A stretch of 64,000 nucleotides of DNA from an uncultured Clostridia bacterium (GTDB lineage: Bacteria > Bacillota > Clostridia > Oscillospirales > Acutalibacteraceae), in the NCBI GenBank assembly GCA_946555465.1, contig CAMNST010000001.1:1-64000 (forward strand), in the 5' to 3' direction. Shown here in pieces: positions 34,403 to 43,457 of this stretch (within the stretch, counting starts at the first letter, position 1; the number at the start of each line of letters is the position of its first letter). Below the pieces are notes generated by a model. It did no database searches, was not told the DNA's origin, and saw only the letters and a program-made list of their open reading frames with translations. Made by a program: the position numbers and the translations under genes.

Positions 34403-36241
34403 ATGAATGCATTAAGTTCAAGTGAAATATTTGAGGCGTCGATTTCAAAAGCCATAGATGAGGTTGTTAAAAAGAATTCTGTTAGAATATTTGATAAAGC
34501 CTTAGATTTCATTAAAGATGTAGGAAAAAAAGCAAAAGTGAATTATGGTTTTGCGTTTAAAAAGTATATTGAAAAGGCATATGAAAAATACAGTAAGGTC
34601 AAAACTATATTGTGCAGTGATGAACCTAAAGATTTATATAGTATTTATGAATATTGTGATTTAAAGTTTAAAAATGATGCTTTTTCTTGTAAAGATGTTA
34701 ATGATTTGTTGGATAAATCTCGTTATTCAATTGTACAGGGGACCGGCGGAATGGGTAAATCAACTATGTTAAAACACTTTTTTCTAAATGAATTATTAAA
34801 AGAAGATTTAATTCCGATATTTATTGAATTAAAGGCATATAATAATGATGAAACATTAATTGAATGTATGTATAGGTCAATGAATAATTTAGGTTTCTCA
34901 TTGCAAATTGAGTATTTTGAATATGCTTTGAAGGTAGGGTATTTCCTAATTTTATTTGATGGGTATGATGAAATGGATTCGGATTTAACCTTGAAATTTA
35001 ATAAAGAATTTGATGATTTTTGTGATATGTATGATAATAATTATTTTATTTTAACATCCAGACCGCAAGAAGATAATTTTGTCTTTTGGAATAGGTTTAC
35101 TGTTTATAAAACTCAACCGTTTACAAAGGATCAGGCACTAAATTTAATAAAAAAATTGGATTATGATGAAGAAACAAAATTAAAATTTCTTTATAAATTA
35201 GAACACGAACTTTATGATAAGCATACTTCTTTTGCATCAAATCCATTATTGCTAAATATAATGTTGTTAACATTCAATAGTTATGCGGATATCCCTTCCA
35301 AATTGCATATTTTTTATAACAATGCATTTGAGACGTTATTTAATAAACATGATGCTACAAAAGGCACATTTAAGAGGAAAATAAAATCGAATTTGTCATC
35401 TGATGTTTTCTCGAAAATATTTTCTGCGTTTTGTTTTAGAACATATTATAATAATGAAATTGAATTTACGTTGCAAACATTAAAAAATCATTTAAAAGTT
35501 ATTAATAATGGTTTAGCAGAAAGTGAAAAATTCAGTGAGGATAATTTTATTGATGACCTAACAAATGCTGTATGTTTAATATACAAAGATGGTAGAAACT
35601 ATAAATTTACTCATAGATCTTTTCAAGAATACTTTGTTGCGATTTTTTTGTCTAATCAAATTGATGAAAAAGCATCAAAGTTTTCAAAACTTTTGATTGA
35701 GAAAGATTTGGGGAGGTTATCTAATGATTCAACATTTCAAATGATGTTTGATATTAATCAGGAAAAATTTGAGAAATGTGTTGTATTACCTAAGTTAAAA
35801 GAGATAGAAAAAGATATCTGTGTGGATGAAGGTAAGTCTCTTGACAAATATTTTAATTACTTTTGTGTGAATATGCAAATATTTACAAGAAAGAATAATT
35901 ATTTTTTGCTTTTAGATGCGGATATAGAAGATAAAAGAAGAAAGCATAATTTATCTTTTTGTTTGTTATTGGATTCAATTTATTTTAATTCTAAAAAGAG
36001 TTATTTTAGAAAAAATTTAAAACCATCAAAACAAGTGCTTAAAGCAATGCATGATGTATCGAAAAAAGGCAATGATATTTCGAGAGAAAAAATAATGAAT
36101 TCGGATGAACCTATGTATGTTTTTTTAAGAGAGCAAAGTCCTTTTAGCGAATTTGTAAAACTAATATATAATCTGAAAGAAGATATAGAAGAACGATTAA
36201 GTAATGATTTAACTGGATTTGACGATTTGTTCAAAATATAA
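34403..36241 (+). CDS. NACHT-domain STAND NTPase, candidate antiphage protein
   Basis: 612 aa. An N-terminal helical region (1-105) precedes a NACHT module: Walker A GTGGMGKST (113-121), Walker B FLILFDGYDEM (181-191) and the ILTSRP sensor (216-221). The helical part ends in THRSFQEYFVAIFLS (His404 onward), a hallmark of NACHT proteins. The C-terminal third has no recognised sensor repeats. Bacterial NACHT proteins are known phage-defence factors, which makes this likely here; no effector domain is obvious. The gene is visibly more AT-rich than its neighbours and favours AT-ending codons, suggesting transfer. It stands alone between two terminators. Confidence 0.85.
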   Translation: MNALSSSEIFEASISKAIDEVVKKNSVRIFDKALDFIKDVGKKAKVNYGFAFKKYIEKAYEKYSKVKTILCSDEPKDLYSIYEYCDLKFKNDAFSCKDVNDLLDKSRYSIVQGTGGMGKSTMLKHFFLNELLKEDLIPIFIELKAYNNDETLIECMYRSMNNLGFSLQIEYFEYALKVGYFLILFDGYDEMDSDLTLKFNKEFDDFCDMYDNNYFILTSRPQEDNFVFWNRFTVYKTQPFTKDQALNLIKKLDYDEETKLKFLYKLEHELYDKHTSFASNPLLLNIMLLTFNSYADIPSKLHIFYNNAFETLFNKHDATKGTFKRKIKSNLSSDVFSKIFSAFCFRTYYNNEIEFTLQTLKNHLKVINNGLAESEKFSEDNFIDDLTNAVCLIYKDGRNYKFTHRSFQEYFVAIFLSNQIDEKASKFSKLLIEKDLGRLSNDSTFQMMFDINQEKFEKCVVLPKLKEIEKDICVDEGKSLDKYFNYFCVNMQIFTRKNNYFLLLDADIEDKRRKHNLSFCLLLDSIYFNSKKSYFRKNLKPSKQVLKAMHDVSKKGNDISREKIMNSDEPMYVFLREQSPFSEFVKLIYNLKEDIEERLSNDLTGFDDLFKI

Positions 36242-36302
36242 TAATCTTTTAGATTGATATAGAATTGTATAATTTATGCTACAATAGTAAATAGTTATAA
36301 AA

Positions 36303-36345
36303 AAATCCATCTTTGCCAATTTTTTAGCAGAGATGGATTTCTATT
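36303..36345. terminator. Bidirectional terminator
   Basis: AAATCCATCTTTGC (36303-36316) pairs with GCAGAGATGGATTT (36327-36340). Flanking A and T runs serve the NACHT gene on one side and rodA on the other. Confidence 0.8.
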
Positions 36346-36355
36346 ATAAGTGTAT

Positions 36356-37501
36356 TTATTCTGTATAAAACAGTGATTTGCTGTGCGATTTTGAAAATCT
36401 GTAAACGCTCATTTCAACACCAAGTGCAAGGTAAATACAAAGCGAAGATGAACCGCCTGCCGAGAAGAGCGGAAGTGTTATTCCAATACAGGGCAAAAGG
36501 GAAAGTTCCATTCCTATATTTATAAATATCTGTGAAAAGAGCATAACAGCAATTCCGCTGCACATAAGGTGGCCAACATTATCTCTTGCTCTCAGTCCGG
36601 TAAAAAGAATATGTAATGTTAAAGTCAGCAGTATGCCTATTGCGGCAAGTGTGCCGATATAACCGAATTCTTCACCCGCAACGGAAAGAATCATATCATT
36701 CTGATTTTCGGGAACAAGACCGCTTTGCGTTATGCTGCCGTTAAGATAACCCTGACCCAGCAAGCCGCCGCTGCCCATAGCAATTTTTGCGTTGTTTTGC
36801 TGATACAGCGTGTCCTTGAACTGGTCGGGATAAAACAGAGCAGTTATTCTTTCGCGCTGCAGTCCGTCAATAAGTTTTGTTTTCCACGCAACAATAAATC
36901 CAACCACGATTGCACAGATTCCTACTGCAAAGTAGCCGATATTTACTTTTGCAAAAAACAGCATTCCGATAAAAATTATCATAAATACAAGTGCCGAACC
37001 GGCGTCACCTGTTGCAAGAACAAGTACTATCGGCACTGCACCGTGAATTACAAGCGGCACGATTGTTTTTAAACGGTTTATTTTATCTTTAACCAAATCA
37101 AGATGATATGAAAAAGAAATTATAAAACCAACTTTAAGAAGTTCTGACGGCTGAAAGTAAAATATTTTTAAATCAATCCATGATTTTGCATCAGGTCTTG
37201 CAGGCGGCGCAACACCGAAAAACATTGTAAAAATCATAAGACCGATACAGCCGGCTGCAATAAGCGGCCATAGTTTTGAAATAATCTGGTAGTCAATATT
37301 TGAAACAATCATTGCAACGATAAATCCGCCTGTTACAGAAACCAGCATACTTCTTACGTCAGAAGAAATGATTTGTCCGTCACTCAGGTTTGAGTAGGTT
37401 GCGCTGTAAACCAATGAAAGTCCGTAAGCAGAGCCGAGCAGAGCGGTTAATACGGTTACATAATCTATTCCGCTGAAAAATCCTATTTTCTTTTGTTTCA
37501 T
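36356..37501 (-). CDS. rodA: RodA/FtsW-family peptidoglycan glycosyltransferase (SEDS)
   Basis: 381 aa with about 10 membrane helices. The SEDS signature is visible: FQPSELLKVGFIIS, the TGDAGSALVFMIIFIGML segment, the long loop GQGYLNGSITQSGLVPENQNDM (interrupted here by normal spacing) and GITLPLFSAGGSSSL near the end. SEDS proteins polymerise lipid II with a partner PBP; RodA rather than FtsW is inferred from form and the absence of division genes. GGAGG lies before the ATG. Confidence 0.88.
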   Translation of the reverse strand: MKQKKIGFFSGIDYVTVLTALLGSAYGLSLVYSATYSNLSDGQIISSDVRSMLVSVTGGFIVAMIVSNIDYQIISKLWPLIAAGCIGLMIFTMFFGVAPPARPDAKSWIDLKIFYFQPSELLKVGFIISFSYHLDLVKDKINRLKTIVPLVIHGAVPIVLVLATGDAGSALVFMIIFIGMLFFAKVNIGYFAVGICAIVVGFIVAWKTKLIDGLQRERITALFYPDQFKDTLYQQNNAKIAMGSGGLLGQGYLNGSITQSGLVPENQNDMILSVAGEEFGYIGTLAAIGILLTLTLHILFTGLRARDNVGHLMCSGIAVMLFSQIFINIGMELSLLPCIGITLPLFSAGGSSSLCIYLALGVEMSVYRFSKSHSKSLFYTE

Positions 37502-37537
37502 TGCATCCTCCTTTCAAACCCTCTGTATAACATTTAT

Positions 37538-37566
37538 ATTATAGTAAATTATATAACTCTTTTCAA
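37538..37566 (-). promoter_or_regulatory. Promoter of rodA
   Basis: On the minus strand, TTGAAA (37566-37561), 17 bases, TATAAT (37543-37538), about 37 bases before the ATG. Confidence 0.7.
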
Positions 37567-37605
37567 GTAAAGATTGAAATTATGAATATATTGCTAAAAA
37601 TGTGT

Positions 37606-37633
37606 TTGAATATTATTGCAAATATGATATAAT
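37606..37633 (+). promoter_or_regulatory. Promoter of the fhs operon
   Basis: TTGAAT (37606-37611), 16 bases, TATAAT (37628-37633), about 30 bases before the ATG at 37665. Confidence 0.6.
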
Positions 37634-37664
37634 ATCTTATCAGTTAATATGCAGGAGGAAAACT

Positions 37665-39332
37665 ATGTTATCAGATATCGAAATTGCACAGAACGCTCAA
37701 ATGAAAAAGATTGTTGATATCGCTTCCGAAATCGGCATTAAAGAAGATGAAATTGAACCTTACGGTCATTATAAAGCAAAAATATCCGACGATGTTATAA
37801 AAAGACTGCAGGATAAAGAAGACGGAAAACTTGTTCTTGTAACGGCAGTGAATCCAACACCGGCGGGTGAGGGAAAAACAACCGTTTCAATCGGTCTTGG
37901 TCAGGGTATGCATAAAATAGGAAAAAATGCAGTTATTGCACTTCGTGAGCCATCACTTGGCCCTGTTTTTGGTATAAAAGGCGGTGCAGCAGGCGGCGGA
38001 TATTCACAGGTTGTTCCTATGGAGGATATCAATCTGCATTTTACGGGTGATATGCACGCAATTACAAGTGCCAATAACCTTATGTGTGCAATTCTTGATA
38101 ACCATATTCAGCAGGGCAATGTTCTCGGTATTGACCAAAGAAGAGTATTAATTAAGCGCTGTCTTGATATGAATGACCGTGCGTTAAGAAATATTGTTTG
38201 TTCGCTCGGCGGAAAACTCAACGGCATTCCGAGAGAAGACCATTTTATAATAACGGTTGCTTCAGAAGTTATGGCAATTCTTTGCCTTGCTGAAGATTTG
38301 TTTGATTTGAAAAAGCGACTTGGCAATATTCTTGTTGCTTACACTTATGACGGCAAACCGGTTTACTGCCGTGATATTCAGGCAGACGGTGCAATGACTG
38401 TTTTGCTTAAAGATGCCATTAAACCTAATCTTGTTCAGACGCTTGAGAATACGCCTGTTATTATGCACGGTGGCCCTTTTGCAAATATTGCTCATGGCTG
38501 CAATTCAATCCGTGCCACCAAAACCGCTCTTAAACTCGGTGACTACTGTATTACCGAAGCAGGTTTTGGTTCGGATCTCGGTGCTGAAAAATTCCTTGAT
38601 ATCAAATGCAGATTTGCAGGTATTAAACCTTCATGTATTGTTCTTGTTTCAACTGTTCGTTCGATGAAATATAACGGCGGTGTTGCAAAGACAGAACTTA
38701 CGAAAGAAAATATGGCTGCACTTGAAAAAGGCAGTGTCAATCTTGGTGCTCATATTGATAACCTGAAAAAATTCGGTGTTCCGGTTGTTGTTGCAATAAA
38801 TCATTTTTATGCCGATACTGACAGGGAAATTGAATTTGTTAAAAACTTCTGCGAATCAAAGGGTGCAGACTTCTCCGTAACAAAATGTTTTGCAGAGGGA
38901 GGCGCCGGTTCAACAGATCTTGCAGAAAAAGTTGTCAAAGCATGTGAAAAAGAAAATAATTTCCATCATCTTTATGACCTTGATATGCCAATCTATGAGA
39001 AAATTGAAACTATCGCAAAAGAAATTTACGGTGCAGACGGTGTTGACTACACAAAAGAGGCTAAAAAGAGTATAGATGAATTTATAGAACTCGGTGCAGA
39101 CAAAATTCCTGTATGTATGGCAAAGACGCAGTACAGTCTTTCCGATAATCCGAATGCACTTGGCAGACCGGCAGGTTTCAGAATTACGGTTTCATCTGCA
39201 AGTCTTTCTAACGGGGCCGGTTTTATTGTGCTTCAGACAGGTTCCATAATGACAATGCCGGGTCTCTCAAAAACACCTGCTGCCTACAGCATTAATATTG
39301 ACGAAAACGGAAATACGGTAGGTCTTTTCTGA
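37665..39332 (+). CDS. fhs: Formate-tetrahydrofolate ligase
   Basis: About 555 aa from the ATG at 37665 (GCAGGAGG 7 bases upstream); the frame runs further up into promoter DNA. The ATP loop [37 protein letters not shown] and HFTGDMHAI are diagnostic. It makes 10-formyl-THF from formate, ATP and THF, feeding purine and one-carbon metabolism. Its TGA overlaps the tsaE ATG by one base. Confidence 0.96.
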   Translation: MLSDIEIAQNAQMKKIVDIASEIGIKEDEIEPYGHYKAKISDDVIKRLQDKEDGKLVLVTAVNPTPAGEGKTTVSIGLGQGMHKIGKNAVIALREPSLGPVFGIKGGAAGGGYSQVVPMEDINLHFTGDMHAITSANNLMCAILDNHIQQGNVLGIDQRRVLIKRCLDMNDRALRNIVCSLGGKLNGIPREDHFIITVASEVMAILCLAEDLFDLKKRLGNILVAYTYDGKPVYCRDIQADGAMTVLLKDAIKPNLVQTLENTPVIMHGGPFANIAHGCNSIRATKTALKLGDYCITEAGFGSDLGAEKFLDIKCRFAGIKPSCIVLVSTVRSMKYNGGVAKTELTKENMAALEKGSVNLGAHIDNLKKFGVPVVVAINHFYADTDREIEFVKNFCESKGADFSVTKCFAEGGAGSTDLAEKVVKACEKENNFHHLYDLDMPIYEKIETIAKEIYGADGVDYTKEAKKSIDEFIELGADKIPVCMAKTQYSLSDNPNALGRPAGFRITVSSASLSNGAGFIVLQTGSIMTMPGLSKTPAAYSINIDENGNTVGLF

Positions 39333-39766
39333 TGAAAATTTTTGAAACAAACAGTTATGAAGAAACTGTTTCGCTGGCGCAGCGTATTGCGGAAGAGTTG
39401 CCGAAAGGCACGGTTATTGCATATATCGGCGGACTCGGTATGGGCAAAACCGCTTTTACAACAGGTCTTGTAAAAGGACTCGGAATCAGAGCAGATGTAT
39501 CATCGCCTACATTTGCAATATGCAATACCTATATCGGCAAAAATGACACATTGCATCATTTCGATATGTACCGTGTTGATGGCTGGGATGATTTGTATTC
39601 AACGGGATTTTTTGATTTTCTTGAATCAGATGATTATATTGCCGTTGAATGGAGCGAAAATATTTACGGTGCTCTGCCCGATGATACGATGATTGTCGAA
39701 ATTGAAAAATCAGGCGAAAATGCAAGATGTTTTAAAATCTACAAAAAATCAGAGGAAGAAAAATGA
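39332..39766 (+). CDS. tsaE: TsaE, tRNA t6A synthesis ATPase
   Basis: 144 aa P-loop protein: YIGGLGMGKTAFTTGLVKGL is Walker A, SPTFAICNTY and HHFDMYRVDGWDD follow, with VEWSEN near the end. TsaE works with TsaB and TsaD on threonylcarbamoyl transfer to A37 of ANN-decoding tRNAs. Starts within the fhs stop and overlaps tsaB (ATGA). Confidence 0.95.
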   Translation: MKIFETNSYEETVSLAQRIAEELPKGTVIAYIGGLGMGKTAFTTGLVKGLGIRADVSSPTFAICNTYIGKNDTLHHFDMYRVDGWDDLYSTGFFDFLESDDYIAVEWSENIYGALPDDTMIVEIEKSGENARCFKIYKKSEEEK

Positions 39767-40440
39767 TTTTATCTGTTGATTCATCAGCGGTTACCGCATC
39801 GGTTGCCCTGACCGACGGTGAAAAAGTTATAAAAAGTAAATTTGTCAATGCAGGTCTTACGCACAGTGAAACACTTTTGCCCATGATAAAACAGGTTATG
39901 CAGGGGCACACCTTTGACGAACTTGATGCCATTGCACTTACAGTTGGTCCGGGTTCTTTTACCGGTGTAAGAATTGGCGCCGCAACAGTTAAAGGCTTAG
40001 CATTTAATTTTGATATTCCATGTATTGCTGTTTCAACTCTTGAGGCAATAGCCTATAATTTTACAGATGAAAATGCTGTTATCTGTGCCGTTATGGATGC
40101 ACGCAGACTGCAGTTTTATAACGCTTTGTTTAAAGTTGAAAACGGTAATGTTAAAAGGCTTTGTGCAGACCGGGCAATATCACTTGAAGATTTAAAAAAA
40201 GAACTTGTTCACTATAAAAAAGTTATTATTGCGGGTGACGGTGCCAAACTCTGTTTCAACAATCTCGGTCTTGACAATGTTATGATTGCAGATGAAGACC
40301 GTATTTATCAGAATGCAGTCAATGTTTCAAAAGCCGCAGTTAATAAAGAAAAAATTTCAGCCTCGTCATTAATGCCTGTTTACTTGAGATTAAGCCAGGC
40401 AGAAAGAGAACTGAAACTAAAAAAGGAGACTAAAATATGA
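39763..40440 (+). CDS. tsaB: TsaB, tRNA t6A synthesis protein
   Basis: 225 aa ASKHA-fold protein: MILSVDSSAVTASVAL, then LTVGPGSFTGVRIGAATVKG. TsaB scaffolds TsaD and TsaE. The usual third gene (rimI or tsaD) is absent; rpiB follows with an ATGA overlap. Confidence 0.95.
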   Translation: MILSVDSSAVTASVALTDGEKVIKSKFVNAGLTHSETLLPMIKQVMQGHTFDELDAIALTVGPGSFTGVRIGAATVKGLAFNFDIPCIAVSTLEAIAYNFTDENAVICAVMDARRLQFYNALFKVENGNVKRLCADRAISLEDLKKELVHYKKVIIAGDGAKLCFNNLGLDNVMIADEDRIYQNAVNVSKAAVNKEKISASSLMPVYLRLSQAERELKLKKETKI

Positions 40441-40886
40441 TAGCAATCGGAAGTGACCACGCAGGATTTCCTCTTAAAGAGGAAGTAAAAACTTACCTTG
40501 ACGAAAGCAAAATAGATTATATAGATGTGGGCTGCTATACGCCCGAACGGTTTGATTATGCAATAAGTGCGCAGAAGGCTTGTGACAAGGTTGTTTCAGG
40601 AGAGTGCGAATTTGCAATTCTCTGCTGCGGAACCGGTGTAGGAATTTCTATGGCAGCGAATAAGGTTAAGGGTATACGTGCCTGCTGCTGTTCAGACTGT
40701 TTCAGCGCTAAATTTACAAGAGCACATAATGATGCCAATGTTTTATGCATGGGTGCAAGAGTAATCGGTGCAGGTCTTGCTCAGGAAATGGTTGAACTTT
40801 TCCTTAATACAGAATTTGAGGGCGGACGCCATCAGAATCGCGTAGATCAGATTATGGCCATTGAAAACGGCGAAAAACTATATTAA
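40437..40886 (+). CDS. rpiB: Ribose-5-phosphate isomerase B
   Basis: 149 aa RpiB/LacAB family: MIAIGSDHAGFPLKEEVK, the catalytic Cys in CCGTGVGISMAANKVKG and AHNDANVLCMGARV. It interconverts ribose-5-phosphate and ribulose-5-phosphate. Last gene of the coupled fhs-tsaE-tsaB-rpiB unit, followed by a terminator. Confidence 0.94.
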   Translation: MIAIGSDHAGFPLKEEVKTYLDESKIDYIDVGCYTPERFDYAISAQKACDKVVSGECEFAILCCGTGVGISMAANKVKGIRACCCSDCFSAKFTRAHNDANVLCMGARVIGAGLAQEMVELFLNTEFEGGRHQNRVDQIMAIENGEKLY

Positions 40887-40922
40887 TTTTAATTTAAGTG
40901 CATATTGCATATAATATTTCTC

Positions 40923-40952
40923 TTCCTGCCGATTTCCGGCAGGAAATTTTTT
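40923..40952 (+). terminator. Rho-independent terminator
   Basis: TTCCTGCCG (40923-40931) and CGGCAGGAA (40937-40945) with a 5-base loop and a T-run. Confidence 0.9.
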
Positions 40953-40970
40953 GAAAACAAAATACTAAAA

Positions 40971-41004
40971 ACCTATTGACAAAGTAGGTAATATAAAGTA
41001 TAAT
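40971..41004 (+). promoter_or_regulatory. Consensus promoter with an overlapping palindromic operator (Rrf2-type candidate)
   Basis: TTGACA (40976-40981), 17 bases, TATAAT (40999-41004). The palindrome ACCTA-N9-TAGGT (40971-40989) covers the -35 element, a position that would let a repressor block polymerase. Rrf2-family regulators such as CymR control cysteine genes in Firmicutes, so a CymR/CysR-like repressor is the inferred ligand. Confidence 0.65.
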
Positions 41005-41053
41005 GTAGACAACATATAAAACATATCAAAATTATATGTATTGGAGTAATGTT

Positions 41054-41125
41054 ATGCAGTTAAAATTTTTAGTATTATTAAGAAATAATTTCAGATATGG
41101 GCGAATGTGTTTTCGATGTTGCTGA
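41054..41125 (+). CDS. Cysteine-ended 23-residue leader peptide upstream of metY-cysK
   Basis: ATG at 41054 with TTGGAG 7 bases upstream. The 23 codons end in RYGRMCFRCC before TGA at 41123-41125, giving three Cys among the last five residues. It sits between the promoter and metY. Cys-rich leader peptides control sulfur genes in other bacteria through ribosome stalling when Cys-tRNA is scarce, so attenuation is the natural hypothesis. No clear terminator is visible after it; the control may act on metY translation or on RNA stability. Confidence 0.6.
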   Translation: MQLKFLVLLRNNFRYGRMCFRCC

Positions 41126-41171
41126 AAAAATTTTTATAATAACATTTTAAACACGAAAGGACCATATAATT

Positions 41172-42458
41172 ATGTCAGAATATAAATATCATTTTGAAAC
41201 ACTTCAACTTCACGTGGGTCAGGAAAATCCGGATCCCGCAACCGATTCAAGGGCTGTTCCGATTTATCAGACAACTTCTTATGTATTTAAAAATAGCGAT
41301 CACGCCGAGGCTCGGTTTAATCTTTCCGACCCGGGCAACATCTACGGCAGGCTTACCAATTCAACGCAGGATGTTTTTGAAAAAAGAATTGCGGCTCTTG
41401 AAGGCGGCACGGCTGCTCTTGCAACAGCATCGGGTGCGGCGGCCATTGCATATGTATTTCAGGCACTTGCCTTTGCAGGCGACCATATTGTTGCAGCGAA
41501 AACAATTTACGGCGGAACATATAATTATCTTGCCCATACATTTAAACAGTACGGTGTTGAAACAACCTTTGTTGAACCGGATAATCTGCAGAACTTTGAA
41601 AATGCAATAAGAGATAACACAAAGGCAATTTTTATTGAAACACTGGGTAATCCCAATTCAAATCTCATTGATATTGAAAAACTTGCCGATATAGCACATA
41701 AACACAATATACCGCTTGTTGTTGATTCAACCTTTGCAACGCCTTTCCTTTTAAGACCTATTGAATACGGTGCCGATATAGTTGTTCATTCCGCAACAAA
41801 GTTTATCGGCGGTCACGGAACAACTCTCGGCGGTGTTATTGTGGACAGCGGAAAGTTTGACTGGAAAAAGAGCGGTAAGTTTCCGCAGTTTTCACAGCCT
41901 AATGCAAGTTATCATGGTGTTAGTTTTGTTGATGCCGCGGGTGAGGCTGCTTTTGTAACATATATAAGGGCAATACTCCTTCGTGATACAGGTGCAACGC
42001 TTTCTCCGTTCAATGCTTTTATTCTTCTTCAGGGGCTTGAGACGCTTTCACTCAGAGTGGAAAGGCATGTTGAAAATACCAAAAAAGTAATTGAATATCT
42101 TCTTGCAAACCCTAAGGTTGAAAAAATAAATCACCCGAGTGTTGATGCAAGATATAAAGAATTATATAACAAATATTTTGAAAACGGTGCCGGCTCAATT
42201 TTTACTTTTGAAATAAAAGGCGGAGAAAAAGAAGCAAAGAAGTTTATAGACAGTCTGAACATCTTTTCTATTCTTGCAAATGTTGCAGATGTAAAATCGC
42301 TTGTTATTCATCCGGCAACTACAACGCATTCACAACTTAATGAAGAGGAACTTGCTGAGCAGAATATTAAGCCGAATACAATAAGGCTTTCAATCGGCAC
42401 GGAACATATAGATGATTTGATTCACGATTTGGAACAGGCATTTGCCGCACTTGATTAA
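41172..42458 (+). CDS. metY: O-acetylhomoserine sulfhydrylase (MetY-like)
   Basis: 428 aa PLP enzyme of the Cys/Met metabolism family. It starts YHFETLQLHVGQE, and has the PLP lysine in VVHSATKFIGGHGTTLGGV and the C-terminal ANVADVKSLVIHPATTTHSQ typical of MetY. It makes homocysteine from O-acetylhomoserine and sulfide. CACGAAAGGA precedes the ATG. Followed by cysK after 18 bases. Confidence 0.93.
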   Translation: MSEYKYHFETLQLHVGQENPDPATDSRAVPIYQTTSYVFKNSDHAEARFNLSDPGNIYGRLTNSTQDVFEKRIAALEGGTAALATASGAAAIAYVFQALAFAGDHIVAAKTIYGGTYNYLAHTFKQYGVETTFVEPDNLQNFENAIRDNTKAIFIETLGNPNSNLIDIEKLADIAHKHNIPLVVDSTFATPFLLRPIEYGADIVVHSATKFIGGHGTTLGGVIVDSGKFDWKKSGKFPQFSQPNASYHGVSFVDAAGEAAFVTYIRAILLRDTGATLSPFNAFILLQGLETLSLRVERHVENTKKVIEYLLANPKVEKINHPSVDARYKELYNKYFENGAGSIFTFEIKGGEKEAKKFIDSLNIFSILANVADVKSLVIHPATTTHSQLNEEELAEQNIKPNTIRLSIGTEHIDDLIHDLEQAFAALD

Positions 42459-42476
42459 TTTTTGGAGGAACATATT

Positions 42477-43403
42477 ATGGCAGTATATAAATCAATGCTC
42501 GAACTTGTGGGAAACACACCGCTTCTTGAAGCAGAAAAATTTTCAAAAGCAAATAATCTTGATGATAATATTCTTGTTAAACTGGAATATTTTAATCCTG
42601 CCGGTTCGGTAAAAGACAGAGTTGCAAAAGCAATCATTGAAGACGCCGAGCAGAGAGGAATTCTTAAAGAGGGCTCTGTTATTATTGAACCGACCAGCGG
42701 AAACACCGGTATAGGTCTTGCCGCAATCGCTGCAACAAAGGGCTACAGAATTATTATTGTAATGCCCGAAACGATGAGCGTTGAAAGAAGAACGCTTATG
42801 AAAGCATACGGTGCCGAACTTGTTTTAACCGATGGTGCAAAGGGCATGACAGGCGCTATTGCCAAAGCAGAAGAACTTGCAAAAGAAATTGATCATTCAT
42901 TTATTGCAGGTCAGTTTGTGAATCCTGTTAATCCTGCTGTTCACAAGGCAACAACAGGTCCTGAAATATGGAATGATACAAATGGAAAAGTTGATATTTT
43001 TGTTTCAGGTGTCGGCACAGGCGGAACCGTTTCGGGAACAGGGGAGTATCTTAAATCAAAAAATCCCGATATAAAGATTGTTGCAGTTGAACCTGCATCT
43101 TCTCCCGTACTTTCAAAGGGTGTTGCTGGCCCTCATAAAATTCAGGGTATCGGTGCAGGATTTGTGCCTGAAACGCTTAATACTGAGATTTATGATGAAA
43201 TTATTGCAGTTGAAAATGACGATGCCTTTTCAGCAGGCAGAGCGTTTGCAAGAAGTGAAGGCATACTTGTAGGCATTTCGAGCGGCGCTGCATTATGGGC
43301 AGCAAAAGAACTTGCAAAAAGACCTGAAAATAAAGGCAAGGTAATTGTTGCGCTTCTTCCCGATACCGGCGACAGATATCTCTCAACACCATTATTCAGT
43401 TAA
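42477..43403 (+). CDS. cysK: Cysteine synthase A (O-acetylserine sulfhydrylase)
   Basis: About 308 aa from the ATG at 42477 (TTGGAGGA 7 bases upstream). Motifs: LVGNTPLLE, the PLP lysine in [11 protein letters not shown], substrate loop [11 protein letters not shown] and phosphate loop [12 protein letters not shown]. It forms cysteine from O-acetylserine and sulfide. Cotranscription with metY and the cysteine-coded leader suggests joint control by cysteine status. Confidence 0.95.
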   Translation: MAVYKSMLELVGNTPLLEAEKFSKANNLDDNILVKLEYFNPAGSVKDRVAKAIIEDAEQRGILKEGSVIIEPTSGNTGIGLAAIAATKGYRIIIVMPETMSVERRTLMKAYGAELVLTDGAKGMTGAIAKAEELAKEIDHSFIAGQFVNPVNPAVHKATTGPEIWNDTNGKVDIFVSGVGTGGTVSGTGEYLKSKNPDIKIVAVEPASSPVLSKGVAGPHKIQGIGAGFVPETLNTEIYDEIIAVENDDAFSAGRAFARSEGILVGISSGAALWAAKELAKRPENKGKVIVALLPDTGDRYLSTPLFS

Positions 43404-43415
43404 AATATTAAAATG

Positions 43416-43453
43416 AAAAGCCAACTCTCATTTAACGAGAATTGGCTTTTTTT
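43416..43453. terminator. Terminator between convergent genes
   Basis: AAAAGCCAACTCTC and GAGAATTGGCTTTT (one mismatch) with a short loop and a T-run on the plus strand. Confidence 0.75.
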
Positions 43454-43457
43454 CTGC

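Noticed and set aside
36242-36345. Insertion-sequence or attachment-site remnants beside the NACHT gene
   Set aside because: No terminal inverted repeats, target duplications or tRNA sequence are visible; only a terminator is present.
37602-37664. Extended N terminus of formate-tetrahydrofolate ligase
   Set aside because: It overlaps the promoter; the ATG at 37665 follows GCAGGAGG.
41041-41171. SAM or other riboswitch upstream of metY
   Set aside because: No SAM-I or other aptamer core or terminator pair is visible in this AT-rich leader; the short ORF explains it better.
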